DNA of 33,278 nucleotides. Origin: Desulfacinum infernum DSM 9756 (GTDB lineage: Bacteria > Desulfobacterota > Syntrophobacteria > Syntrophobacterales > DSM-9756). This document shows, piece by piece, positions 17,804-26,471 of the stretch. The position numbers and the translations under genes were made by a program. The notes under the pieces are model-generated. The model was not told the DNA's origin. It made no database searches and worked only from the letters and a program-made list of their open reading frames with translations. Each line of letters begins with the position of its first letter. The first letter of the stretch is position 1. The stretch covers positions 1 through 33,278 of the forward strand of contig NZ_FQVB01000039.1 of assembly GCF_900129305.1 (NCBI RefSeq). The letters are read 5' to 3'.

Positions 17804-20215
17804 ATGCGCGTAAGCACCCAGTGGCTCAAGGACTATGTGGACCTCACCGTGGACGCCGACACCCTTGCGGACCGCCTCACCATGGCGGGCCTGGAAGTGG
17901 AATCGGTGGAACGCCCCCATGCCTTTCTGACCCAAGTGGTCGTGGCGCGGGTGGATGCCGTTCGACCCCATCCCAACGCGGACAAGCTCCGGTTGTGCGA
18001 CGTCCACGACGGCACCCGCATCCGGCAGGTGGTCTGCGGGGCTCCCAACGTGGCCCCGGGGCAGGTGGTAGCCCTGGCGCTTCCGGGAGCCGTCCTTCCC
18101 AACGGCCAGAAACTTTCCGAAGCCAAGATCCGTGGTCAGTTGTCCGAGGGCATGCTTTGCAGCCAACGGGAACTTTTCCTGGGTGAGGACGCCTCCGGCA
18201 TCTGGGTTCTCGATCCCCATCTGCCCCTGGGAAAGACCTTGCTGGAAGCCATGGACCTGGACGACGCCGTCCTGGACGTTTCCATCACCCCCAACCGGGG
18301 CGACTGCCTTTCCATGGTCGGCGTGGCCCGCGAGGTCGCGGCCATCTGCGGCACGCAACTGCGCTACCCGGAAATCACCCTGGCCGAAGACGGCCCCTCC
18401 ATCCACGACACCGCCTCGGTCACCATCCAGGACCCCGTGGGCTGTCCGCGCTATGCGGCCCGCCTCATCCGGGGCGTGCGCATCGGGCCGTCTCCCCAGT
18501 GGATGAAGCGCCGCCTGGAAGCCGCCGGCATCCGGTCCATCAACAATGTGGTGGACGTCACCAACTACGTGATGATGGAACTAGGCCAGCCGCTCCATGC
18601 CTTCGACTACGAGCGCCTGCGGGAAGGCCGGATCGTGGTGCGCCGCGCCCGTTCCGGGGAACGCTTTTCCACTCTGGACGGAGTGGAACGGACCCTTTTC
18701 GACGATACCCTTTTGATATGCGACGGAGTGGGGCCCGTGGCCATCGCCGGCATCATGGGCGGCCTCGATTCGGAAATCACCGATCAGACCACCCAAGTAC
18801 TCATCGAAAGCGCTTATTTCCAGCCGGAAGGCATCCGGCGCTCCAGCCGCAAACTGGGCCTTCGAACCGAGTCCAGCTACCGGTTCGAGCGGGGCATCGA
18901 CCCGGAGGGCGTCATCCGGGCGGTGGATCGTGCGGCCCAGCTCATGGTCCAGCTGGCCGGGGGGGTTCTTGCCAAGGGGGTCATCGACGAATACCCGGCG
19001 CCCATCGCCCGCCCCACCATCGAACTGCGCGTTGCCAAGGTGAACCGCTTCCTGGGCCTCGACCTGGATGCCGGCGACATGGCACGTGTGCTGGAATCCA
19101 TCGAAATGCAGGTGGAGTCGAAGGATCCGGAGACCCTCCTGGTCACACCCCCTTCTTGCCGCTCCGACGTGACGCGGGAAGTTGACCTGGCCGAAGAGGT
19201 GGCCCGCCTCGTGGGCTACGATCGGGTGCCGGTCACCCACGCCACGGCCCCGCTTTACGCCGATCCTCCGGACCCCCATGCCACCTTGCGCCAGAAGCTC
19301 AAGGAGACCCTGACGGCCATCGGGTTCGACGAAGTCTTGACTTATTCCTTCATCCCCGAAAAGGCCCTGCAAGACCTCGGGCTTCCGGAAGGGGACCCGC
19401 GCCTGCAGCCCGTTCGACTGTTGAATCCCTTGAGCGAGGAGCAGGCGGTCATGCGTACGTCACTCCTGCCCGGGCTGCTCCTGACGGCACGCCACAACTT
19501 CGATCGCGCCAACACGGATCTGCGGCTCTTTGAATTGAGCAAGGTCTTCCTGCCCCGAGAGGGGGAAGCCCTGCCGCAGGAAGACCACCATCTTGTGGGC
19601 ATCCTGGCCGGACGCCGGGTTCCCCACCCGTTGTACGGATCCGAGGAAACGGTGGACTATGCGGACGCCAAGGGAGCGGTGGAAGCCGTGCTGGAACGGT
19701 TTCACCTGGGCCCGGATGCCGTTCGCTTTTCCCGGGAGCCGCTTCCCCCGTACTGCGACCCGTCCATGGGCGCCGCCATCCATGTGGCGGACACCCTGGT
19801 GGGATCGGTGGGAAGGGTCCACCCCGACGTGCAGGAGGCGTTCGACCTCAAGAGGGACACCTACTACCTCGAACTGGATTTTGAAACCCTCTACCGATTG
19901 AAGCGGCCCCATCCCGGTTTTTCGCCCCTTCCCAAATTTCCCTCGGTCACCCGGGACATGGCCCTCATCGTGGCCGACGATCTGCCGGTGGCCGCTCCGC
20001 TGGACTACATCCGGTCCCTCCGGGAGCCGCTGGTGGAACAGGTGGACCTTTTCGACCTGTACCGGGGCAAGCAACTGGGGGAGGGGAGAAAGAGCGTGGG
20101 GTATCGCATCGTGTACCGCGCTCCGGACCGGAACCTGACCGACGAAGAGGTCAACGCCCTGCACGAGCGGATAACGGAGAAGGTGCTGGCCGCCTTCGAC
20201 GCGCAGCTTCGCTGA
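17804..20215 (+). CDS. pheT: Phenylalanyl-tRNA synthetase beta subunit
   Basis: An 803-residue subunit, normal length. Domains in order: a tRNA-binding OB domain (about 40-150, VVVARVDAVRPHPNADKLRLC and SEGMLCSQREL), the B3/B4 editing region (about 210-380, NNVVDVTNYVMMELGQPLHAFDY), B5 (about 400-475, ending EVDLAEEVARLVGYDRVP), the inactive class II-like core and a C-terminal ferredoxin-fold anticodon-binding domain (about 710-803, FPSVTRDMALIV). It completes the alpha2-beta2 PheRS and edits mischarged Tyr-tRNA-Phe. GAGGGGA precedes the ATG. Confidence 0.96.
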   Translation: MRVSTQWLKDYVDLTVDADTLADRLTMAGLEVESVERPHAFLTQVVVARVDAVRPHPNADKLRLCDVHDGTRIRQVVCGAPNVAPGQVVALALPGAVLPNGQKLSEAKIRGQLSEGMLCSQRELFLGEDASGIWVLDPHLPLGKTLLEAMDLDDAVLDVSITPNRGDCLSMVGVAREVAAICGTQLRYPEITLAEDGPSIHDTASVTIQDPVGCPRYAARLIRGVRIGPSPQWMKRRLEAAGIRSINNVVDVTNYVMMELGQPLHAFDYERLREGRIVVRRARSGERFSTLDGVERTLFDDTLLICDGVGPVAIAGIMGGLDSEITDQTTQVLIESAYFQPEGIRRSSRKLGLRTESSYRFERGIDPEGVIRAVDRAAQLMVQLAGGVLAKGVIDEYPAPIARPTIELRVAKVNRFLGLDLDAGDMARVLESIEMQVESKDPETLLVTPPSCRSDVTREVDLAEEVARLVGYDRVPVTHATAPLYADPPDPHATLRQKLKETLTAIGFDEVLTYSFIPEKALQDLGLPEGDPRLQPVRLLNPLSEEQAVMRTSLLPGLLLTARHNFDRANTDLRLFELSKVFLPREGEALPQEDHHLVGILAGRRVPHPLYGSEETVDYADAKGAVEAVLERFHLGPDAVRFSREPLPPYCDPSMGAAIHVADTLVGSVGRVHPDVQEAFDLKRDTYYLELDFETLYRLKRPHPGFSPLPKFPSVTRDMALIVADDLPVAAPLDYIRSLREPLVEQVDLFDLYRGKQLGEGRKSVGYRIVYRAPDRNLTDEEVNALHERITEKVLAAFDAQLR

Positions 20216-20217
20216 TC

Positions 20218-20260
20218 AGGATTGAAGGATTGAAGATTCGAAGGATTAAGGATTGAAGGG
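20218..20260. repeat. Degenerate GATTGAAG tandem array
   Basis: About five units of 7-8 bp related to GATTGAAG begin three bases after the pheT stop codon, then fade into G-rich GGGTAGGG-like units up to about 20285. No gene is seen between 20216 and 20372. Confidence 0.65.
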
Positions 20261-20345
20261 GTAGGGTAGAGGGGTAACGGGGTGGGCCATTTTCCGGGGT
20301 ACGGCCCTGGGAACGCGTGCCAACGCCCCCGATTCCCCCAGGACC

Positions 20346-20366
20346 ACGGCTCACGGATTACGGAGG
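20346..20366 (+). repeat. Three ACGGNNN heptamers at the PilZ gene start
   Basis: ACGGCTC, ACGGATT and ACGGAGG are in direct succession. The third supplies the GGAGG ribosome-binding site, 8 nt from the ATG at 20373. The same ACGGATN unit, on the minus strand, fills the region before livH (32886-32950). Confidence 0.6.
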
Positions 20367-20372
20367 ATCTCC

Positions 20373-20753
20373 ATGCTCAACGGCGCCAACGCGGGAGGCG
20401 ATGGAGGGGAAAAGAGGCCCAAGCCTTGCCAGGTGGCCTTCACCTACGGCGACAACAAGGGCATGGGGCGGGCGATCCATTTCAATGAAAGGGGCATGCT
20501 CGTTCTTTGCAAGGACCCGGCGCCCATCCAGACCCGCGTTCGACTGAGCCTTCTCTTTCCCGGCTTCCAGAAGCCCTTTGAGGTGGAGGGGGAGGTGATC
20601 TGGTCCAACCTGTACGGCCCGGACGACGCGGCCACGCCACGGGGCATGGGGATCAAGTTCCTGCAGCTCGATTCCAGCATCGCTCGGATCCTGGGGGATC
20701 TGAGCCTCCAGTACCAGAGCTACGGCACGCAGTACGAGATTTATTACACCTAA
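20373..20753 (+). CDS. PilZ-domain-like protein
   Basis: A 126-residue single-domain protein. VAFTYGDNKGMGRAIHFNERGMLVL corresponds to the first PilZ strands with an N-x-x-G version of D/NxSxxG, followed by VRLSLLFPGFQKPFEVEGEVIW and the terminal GMGIKFLQLD. Classic c-di-GMP binding needs RxxxR before that motif; here only KRPKP is present and the serine is replaced, so binding is doubtful. Such degenerate PilZ proteins often act as partners in surface-motility or stress systems. It sits alone between pheT and mntP, with mntP starting 31 bp downstream on the same strand. Confidence 0.75.
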   Translation: MLNGANAGGDGGEKRPKPCQVAFTYGDNKGMGRAIHFNERGMLVLCKDPAPIQTRVRLSLLFPGFQKPFEVEGEVIWSNLYGPDDAATPRGMGIKFLQLDSSIARILGDLSLQYQSYGTQYEIYYT

Positions 20754-20784
20754 GGGCCGGTCCGAAACTGCACGAAGGAGAATC

Positions 20785-21330
20785 ATGTCCGTATGGGAGA
20801 CCCTGCTGGTGGCCGTGGCGCTCGGCTGTGATGCCTTTGCCGTGGGCCTCGGCGTGGGCACCCGCTTCTGCACACCCCGCCACATCTTTCGCCTTTCCTT
20901 CCATTTCGGCTTCTTTCAGTTCGCCATGCCCCTCATCGGATGGGTGCTGGGAACCACCCTGGTGGAAACGGCCCGCACCTGGGGCCCCTGGGTCGCCTGC
21001 GCCATCCTCCTTTTCATCGGCTCCAAGATGGCTTACGAAAGTCTGCGGGGCGGTGAGGAAGAGGAGGCCTGCGCCGACCCCACCCGAGGCACGAGCCTGG
21101 TTGTCCTTTCGGTCGCCACCAGCCTGGACGCCTTGGGAGTGGGGTTCAGCCTGGGCCTTCTGGGCAGGCGCCTTCTGGGAGCCGCCGTCTGCATCGGAGT
21201 CACCGCCGGGCTCATGACCTGGGCGGCCATGCGGATCGGCGATCGCCTCTCCGCCCTGTGGGGCCGCCGCATGGGCGTCGTGGGCGGCGGCATCCTTATA
21301 CTCATCGCCTTCAAACTTCTCAAAGGTTAA
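20785..21330 (+). CDS. mntP: Manganese efflux pump MntP
   Basis: A 181-residue inner-membrane protein with six hydrophobic segments in two DUF204 repeats. LGCDAFAVGLGVG (D16) and ATSLDALGVGFSLG hold the paired aspartates needed for transport, and FHFGFFQFAMPLIGW is a family signature. MntP exports Mn(II) to prevent toxicity. GAAGGAG lies just before the ATG. Only 31 bp separate it from the PilZ gene, too little for a yybP-ykoY manganese riboswitch. Any metal control would act further upstream. purSL starts 24 bp downstream. Confidence 0.93.
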   Translation: MSVWETLLVAVALGCDAFAVGLGVGTRFCTPRHIFRLSFHFGFFQFAMPLIGWVLGTTLVETARTWGPWVACAILLFIGSKMAYESLRGGEEEEACADPTRGTSLVVLSVATSLDALGVGFSLGLLGRRLLGAAVCIGVTAGLMTWAAMRIGDRLSALWGRRMGVVGGGILILIAFKLLKG

Positions 21331-21354
21331 CATCAGAAAAAACGGGATGGATCC

Positions 21355-24348
21355 ATGGCAGCCAGATTGGAGATCGCTCTCAAGCCTCACCTTTTCGATG
21401 CGGAAGGATCCGGCCTGTGCCGGATGATCCACGACTATTTCGGCTGGCACGTGGGAAGCGCCCGTGTGATCCATGTGCTCATGCTGGACGCCGGTCTGAA
21501 CGAATCGGAACTGGAAGCTGTTCGCACGGAGATCTTCACCAACCCTGTGACCCAGGTTTCCAGTTATGGGCCCCTGGCAAGACCTGAGGATTTCGACTGG
21601 GCCGTCTGGGTGGGGTTCCGCCCGGGTGTGCGGGATACGGCCGGAAGCGTGGCCCTGGAGGCCATTACCGACTTCCTGCAACGGCCGATGCCTCCCCATG
21701 CGGCCGCCTACACCTCCAAATTGGTGCTGCTCCGGGACGCCCCACTTAGCCGCGAACAGGTGGACACCATCGCCCGGGAACTGCTGGCCAACGACATCAT
21801 CCAGCAATGGCGCATCTACGCCCCAAAGGACTGGGATTCCCGGCATGGCATCGGCTTCATTCTCCCCAAGGTGGACCTGGCCCACACACCGACGGTGCAG
21901 ACCCTCGCCATCGGCAGCGACGACGAGCTCAAGAGGCTGAGCGATGAACGAAACCTGGCGCTCCATCCCCGGGACATCCCCGTGATTCGGGCCTACTTCC
22001 TTCGGCCGGAGGTGGTGGAAGAGCGGCGCAAGGTGGGCCTCGATCTCCCCACCGACGTGGAGCTGGAAGCCATCAGCCAGGCCCGAAGCGACCACTGCAA
22101 CCACAACACCTTCAGGGGGAAATTCTTCTACCGCGATCCCGATTCCGGTGAAGAAGCCGTGGTGGACAGTCTCTTCAGGACCTGCATCGAAGCTCCCACC
22201 CTGAAGATTCAAAAGAAAAAGGACTGGGTGGTATCGGTCTTGTGGGACAACGCCGGGGTGGCCCGCTTCGACGACGACCATCACTACGTGATCACGGGGG
22301 AAACCCACAACAGCCCCTCCAACATGGAAGCCTACGGCGGGGCCCTCACCGGCATCGTGGGTGTCTACCGGGATCCCATGGGAACCGGAAAGGGCTCGCG
22401 CCTCATCGCCGGCCTCTACGGCTACTGCGTGGGCCCCCGGGACTACGCCGGCCCGCTCCGCCCGCACCTGCATCCGCGCCGGCTCCTGGACGGCGTGGTG
22501 GAAGGCGTGCGCGACGGGGGCAACAAGCACGGCGTTCCCACGGTCTTCGGCAACCTGCTCCACCACCCCTCCTACCTTGGAAAATGCCTGGTCTTCGTGG
22601 GCGCCATCGGCCTTATGCCCAAGACTGTGAAAGGGGAACCCACGGAGCGGAAGAAACCCAACCCAGGAGATCTCATCATCATGGCCGGCGGCCGCGTGGG
22701 GAAGGACGGCATCCACGGGGTCACGGCCTCCAGCGAAAGCTACAGCGAACACACCCCCGCCGGGCACGTGCAGATCGGCGATCCCTACACTCAGAAGAAA
22801 ATGCACGACTTTCTCCTGGAAGCCCGGGACGAAGGGCTCATCACCTTCATCACCGACAACGGAGGCGGCGGGCTCTCATCGTCCATCGGCGAATCGGCTC
22901 AGATGGCCGGGGGCGCCCTGGTGGAGCTGGACAAGGTTCCCCTCAAGTACGAGGGTCTGGACGTGTGGGAGATCTGGGTTTCCGAATCCCAGGAGCGGAT
23001 GACGGTGGCCGTGCGGCCGGAGAATCTGGACCGGTTCATGGAACTGGCCCGCCTCCATGAGGTGGAATGCACCGTGATCGGTCGCTACGAAGATTCGGGA
23101 AAGCTCCACCTCACCTACGAAGGCCGCACCTGCGCCTACCTGGACCTGAGCTTCTTCCGCGAGGATTTTCCCCAGTGGGAGTTCGACGCCCAATGGCGGT
23201 CGCCCCAATCGAGAGGGCTGACGGAACCCGTGTTGAGCGAGCCGCAGGATTTCGGCCGGCTGCTATGCGATCTTCTGGCCTCGCCCAACCTGTGCAGCCG
23301 GGAGTGGATCCAGCGGCAATACGATCACGAAGTGCAGGGAACCAGCGCGGTGAAGTTCCTGGTGGGCCGCGATCGGGACGTACCCAACGATGCGGCGGTC
23401 ATCCGGCCGGTGCTCTCCTCCAACCGGGGACTGGCCGTCACCCAGGCGCTCCATCCCACCTATTCGCAGATCGACACCTACCACATGGTGGAAGCGTCCA
23501 TCGACGAATGCGTGCGCCGGCTTCTCGCCGTGGGCGGGATCCTGGATGAGATCGGCGGGGTGGACAACTTCTGCTGGCCCAACATCCAGTACGATCCGGA
23601 AAAGAACCCGGACGGGCGATACAAGGCGGCCCAGCTGGTGCGGGCCAACTGGGCGCTGCGGGACATGTGCCTGGCCTACGGCATCCCGCTCCTTTCCGGA
23701 AAGGACAGCATGTATGTGGACGGCCACCTTCCCGGAGCCTACGGCGAACGCCACAAGGTGTCGGGGCTTCCCACCATGCAGTTCACCGCCACCACGGTGG
23801 TGCCCGACGTGAACCGCTGCCTCACCATGGACGTGAAGATGCCCGGGGATGCGGTCTACGTCCTGGGGATCACGCGAAACGAGCTGGGGGCTTCCGAATA
23901 CTACGAGCATTTGGGCCACGTGGGCCTGAACGTTCCGCGCGCCCGCCCGGAAGACTTCCTCAAGCTCTACCGCGCCCTGGAACAGGCCGTGGATCGAGGG
24001 CTCTGCGCTTCCTGCCGCGCCGTGGGCCGGGGTGGGCTGGCTGTACACGGGGCCATGACGGCTTTTGCAGGAAGGCTTGGCATGACATGGGATCTGAGCC
24101 GCGTTCCGGTGGATGGCGATCTTCCCCCTTCGGCCTTGCTCTTCAGCGAGTCTCTCGGCCGTTTCCTGGTGACCGTGCCGCCCGATCGGATCGCCGCCTT
24201 CGAAGAACTCATGAAGGGGCTTCCCGCGGGCCGGATCGGTGAGGTGATCGAGGCGCCTGTTTTTCGCATCCGGGCAAGCGACGGAAAGGAGCTGCTGAAC
24301 GTGCCGCTGGAACGCCTCCGGCAGGCCTGGTGCGGCGGAAAGGGCTAG
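21355..24348 (+). CDS. purL: Phosphoribosylformylglycinamidine synthase, PurS-PurL fusion
   Basis: A 997-residue protein. The first 200 or so residues contain two PurS-like ferredoxin folds (starting ARLEIALKPHLFDAEG and about residue 115), followed by the FGAM synthase core. The core shows ARSDHCNHNTFRG, VITGETHNSPSNMEAYGGA, the glycine-rich TDNGGGGLSSSIGE and a second half with LLSGKDSMYVDG. There is no glutaminase domain; purQ is a separate gene downstream. This is intermediate between small PurL (about 740, with separate PurS) and the 1300-residue all-in-one form. The fourth step of purine synthesis is its reaction. The TAG stop is inside the outer arm of repeat copy C. A ribosome-binding site (GGGATGGAT) is weak. 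Confidence 0.93.
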   Translation: MAARLEIALKPHLFDAEGSGLCRMIHDYFGWHVGSARVIHVLMLDAGLNESELEAVRTEIFTNPVTQVSSYGPLARPEDFDWAVWVGFRPGVRDTAGSVALEAITDFLQRPMPPHAAAYTSKLVLLRDAPLSREQVDTIARELLANDIIQQWRIYAPKDWDSRHGIGFILPKVDLAHTPTVQTLAIGSDDELKRLSDERNLALHPRDIPVIRAYFLRPEVVEERRKVGLDLPTDVELEAISQARSDHCNHNTFRGKFFYRDPDSGEEAVVDSLFRTCIEAPTLKIQKKKDWVVSVLWDNAGVARFDDDHHYVITGETHNSPSNMEAYGGALTGIVGVYRDPMGTGKGSRLIAGLYGYCVGPRDYAGPLRPHLHPRRLLDGVVEGVRDGGNKHGVPTVFGNLLHHPSYLGKCLVFVGAIGLMPKTVKGEPTERKKPNPGDLIIMAGGRVGKDGIHGVTASSESYSEHTPAGHVQIGDPYTQKKMHDFLLEARDEGLITFITDNGGGGLSSSIGESAQMAGGALVELDKVPLKYEGLDVWEIWVSESQERMTVAVRPENLDRFMELARLHEVECTVIGRYEDSGKLHLTYEGRTCAYLDLSFFREDFPQWEFDAQWRSPQSRGLTEPVLSEPQDFGRLLCDLLASPNLCSREWIQRQYDHEVQGTSAVKFLVGRDRDVPNDAAVIRPVLSSNRGLAVTQALHPTYSQIDTYHMVEASIDECVRRLLAVGGILDEIGGVDNFCWPNIQYDPEKNPDGRYKAAQLVRANWALRDMCLAYGIPLLSGKDSMYVDGHLPGAYGERHKVSGLPTMQFTATTVVPDVNRCLTMDVKMPGDAVYVLGITRNELGASEYYEHLGHVGLNVPRARPEDFLKLYRALEQAVDRGLCASCRAVGRGGLAVHGAMTAFAGRLGMTWDLSRVPVDGDLPPSALLFSESLGRFLVTVPPDRIAAFEELMKGLPAGRIGEVIEAPVFRIRASDGKELLNVPLERLRQAWCGGKG

Positions 24349-24599
24349 GAGCTTGTCCGAGAATGGCGTTTTCCTGGGAGCCTATCCGAAAGTGCTGCGA
24401 AGGGCCGTTTTTCTCGTAGCGCAGCCCTTTAGGGCTGCGGAGGAAACCTCCGGACGTCGGGCTGGCCACCGGGCATGATGTCCATCACTAGAAAACGTTA
24501 TGATGACTCTTTCCCGCGGGGCTGAAGCCCCGCGGCTACAAAAAGAACGGAGATCCCGGGCCTCTTGGGCCAGGGAGCCATTCTCAGAAAAGCTCCCAG
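24345..24599. repeat. Nested-palindrome element, copy C (complete)
   Basis: Outer arms 24345-24367 and 24577-24599 match at 20 of 23 positions. Inside are hairpin 1 (24421-24438; GCAGCCCT/AGGGCTGC around TT) and hairpin 2 (24514-24535; CCGCGGGGCT/AGCCCCGCGG around GA), each flanked outward by GTAGC or GCTAC, so the middle section is itself an inverted repeat. The 75-bp spacer starts GGAGGAAACC. The left arm begins with the last base of the final purSL codon, and its TAG is the stop codon. No open reading frame is inside. The element separates purSL from purQ. Confidence 0.8.
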
Positions 24600-24623
24600 C
24601 CCCGTGACCTCAAAGGACACCCA

Positions 24624-24659
24624 CCCTGTGGGAGCGGTTCGCGAACCGCCCCCACAGGG
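24624..24659. repeat. 36-bp palindrome with GGTTCGCGAACC core
   Basis: Two 18-base arms with one mismatched pair; the third and longest member of the family at 332-353 and 8215-8242. It lies just past copy C, in the 400-bp purSL-purQ gap. It has no T-run, but ends CCTAC..TTTAT, so terminator activity cannot be excluded. The remaining 24660-24748 holds purQ's leader with GGGAGG 13 nt from its ATG. Confidence 0.7.
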
Positions 24660-24748
24660 ACCCTACTTTATCGATTTGTTATCCCCGCGTGCGGGATTTC
24701 ATGACATTCTGAAAATCGTGCCTTAATCCCTGGGAGGACAACCGACCC

Positions 24749-25579
24749 ATGAAGGACGTACGAGCTCTGGTACTCACAGGCTTCGGCCTCAACTGCGATT
24801 GGGAAACGGCCCATATCCTCAACCTGGCCGGGGCCCAGGCCCGGCGGGTTCACCTCAACGCCATCATCTCCGGTGCCCAACGGCTGGAGGACTACCACAT
24901 CTTCGTCATCGGAGGCGGATTCTCTTGGGCCGACGAACACGGCGCCGGCGTCATCCTGGCCATGCGCCTCAAACACCGCCTGCGGGATCAGATCCTGTCC
25001 TTCGTGGACCGAGGCGGCCTGGTGCTGGGAATCTGCAACGGATTCCAGGTCCTGGTCAACACGGGCCTGCTGCCGGGTTTCCAACCGGGGTCGTGGGAAC
25101 GGCAGGCGGCGCTCGTGACCAACGACTGCGGAACCTTTCGGGACCAGTGGGTCCATGTGGTCTTCAACGACCAATCCCCCTGCGTCTTCACCCGGGGCCT
25201 GGAGGCCATGGAGTTACCCGTGCGCCACGGGGAGGGAAAGTTCTTCGCCGAGCCGGACGTGATCGAAAGGCTGGAGAAGAACCATCAGGTGGTGCTCCGT
25301 TACGCCACGGAAGACGGGCACCCTGCGGGCGGAGCGTTCCCCGCCAATCCCAACGGATCCATCCACGACATCGCGGGCATCTGCGACCCCACGGGACGCA
25401 TCCTGGGCCTCATGCCCCACCCGGAAGCGTTCAACCACTGGACCAACCACCCCGACTGGACCCTGGAAAAGGAACGGCGACGTCGGGCCGGTGAGCCCCT
25501 GCCGGAGGAAGGCGCCGGAGTCCTCCTTTTCCGAAACGCGGTGCACTTCGCCCGCACCGGCGAACAGTTCGTTGCCTGA
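24749..25579 (+). CDS. purQ: Phosphoribosylformylglycinamidine synthase glutaminase subunit
   Basis: A 276-residue class I glutamine amidotransferase that feeds ammonia to PurL. The nucleophile C96 is in LVLGICNGFQ; the rest of the triad is H224 and E226 in GLMPHPEAF. Its N-terminus lacks the usual VIvFPGSNCD form (here LVLTGFGLNCDWET), and the protein is about 45 residues longer than typical PurQ (about 230), with a charged 240-265 insert. These traits match the glutaminase domain of large PurL, consistent with a PurSL partner. Copy C and a palindrome separate it from purSL. purN follows 18 bp after. Confidence 0.92.
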   Translation: MKDVRALVLTGFGLNCDWETAHILNLAGAQARRVHLNAIISGAQRLEDYHIFVIGGGFSWADEHGAGVILAMRLKHRLRDQILSFVDRGGLVLGICNGFQVLVNTGLLPGFQPGSWERQAALVTNDCGTFRDQWVHVVFNDQSPCVFTRGLEAMELPVRHGEGKFFAEPDVIERLEKNHQVVLRYATEDGHPAGGAFPANPNGSIHDIAGICDPTGRILGLMPHPEAFNHWTNHPDWTLEKERRRRAGEPLPEEGAGVLLFRNAVHFARTGEQFVA

Positions 25580-25597
25580 CCCCAGAGAGAGGAAGCC

Positions 25598-26413
25598 ATG
25601 AACACTTCCCAGCCCCTGCGCATCGCCGTTCTTCTTTCCGGCGGCGGGACCAACCTGCAGGCCCTGATCGACCGGATGAACGACGGGTCCCTCAAGGCCC
25701 GGATCGTCTGCGTCGGAAGCGACCGCGCGGACGCCTACGGCCTGGAACGGGCCCGCATGGCCGGAATCCCCACGTTCGTGGTGGATTACGCCCGCCACAT
25801 GACTTCCGAACCCACGCCGGCCCTGGACGAAGCGCTGGTGGGTCAGGTCCTGGGCCGCCAGCGGATCCTGAGCCCCGGAGTATCCCCTGAGGAAGCCCGT
25901 GCGCGCATTCAGCGCCTCATCGGCGCCGAACGGGAGCTCATGGCTCAGCTGGATGCACACCAGCCCGACATCATCTGCCTGGCGGGTTTCATGCGCCTTC
26001 TCACCCCTCACTTCCTGGACCACTACAACACGTCGGGCGCCTTCCGGGTGGTCAACATCCACCCGGCGCTCCTTCCCGCCTTTCCCGGACGGCACGGCTA
26101 CCGGGATACCTTCCGTTACGGCTGCAAGTGGGGCGGCGTGACCGTCCACTTCGTGGACGAAGGAGAGGATTCGGGACCTGTCATCGCCCAGGGCGTCTAT
26201 CCCATCTTCGACGAAGACGACGAGCGCACCGTGCAGAACCGAGGGCTGCATCTGGAGTACAAGATCTACGCCCAGGTGATCAACTGGATCGCCGACGGTA
26301 GGGTGCGGGTGGAACCCGGGCCGGGATCCCGCCCGCGTGTGCGCATCACCGACCCCAACTACCGCGAAATCATCGGCTCCTGGGTGGAGTCGGCGTTTCG
26401 ATTTAGGGGATGA
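25598..26413 (+). CDS. purN: Phosphoribosylglycinamide formyltransferase
   Basis: A 271-residue protein that transfers a formyl group from 10-formyltetrahydrofolate to GAR. It begins with IAVLLSGGGTNLQALID; the catalytic residues are N153 and H155 (VVNIHPALLPAFPG) and D191 (EGEDSGPVIAQ). Residues about 66-112 are an extra segment absent from the roughly 210-residue E. coli type, and the C-terminus is also longer. GAGAGGAAG precedes the ATG. It probably shares a transcript with purQ. The TGA stop is the first part of a TGAGTGA heptamer array. Confidence 0.92.
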   Translation: MNTSQPLRIAVLLSGGGTNLQALIDRMNDGSLKARIVCVGSDRADAYGLERARMAGIPTFVVDYARHMTSEPTPALDEALVGQVLGRQRILSPGVSPEEARARIQRLIGAERELMAQLDAHQPDIICLAGFMRLLTPHFLDHYNTSGAFRVVNIHPALLPAFPGRHGYRDTFRYGCKWGGVTVHFVDEGEDSGPVIAQGVYPIFDEDDERTVQNRGLHLEYKIYAQVINWIADGRVRVEPGPGSRPRVRITDPNYREIIGSWVESAFRFRG

Positions 26414-26457
26414 GTGACGAGTTATGAGTGATGAGTGACGAGTGATGGGTGATGGGT
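26411..26457 (+). repeat. TGAGTGA-type heptamer array (left flank of S23 cassette)
   Basis: About seven consecutive 7-bp units related to GAGTGAC/GAGTGAT/GGGTGAT. The first contains the stop codon of purN. The motif recurs in reverse orientation at 26892-26996, so the two arrays bracket the S23 pseudogene as an inverted pair. Confidence 0.8.
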
Positions 26458-26471
26458 AAAGGACTGCCATC

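Noticed and set aside
20754-20784. Manganese riboswitch before mntP
   Set aside because: The 31-bp gap is too short for a yybP-ykoY element.
20653-22806. A 717-codon open frame on the minus strand
   Set aside because: It is antisense to mntP and purSL, has a composition typical of reverse-strand shadows and no domain.
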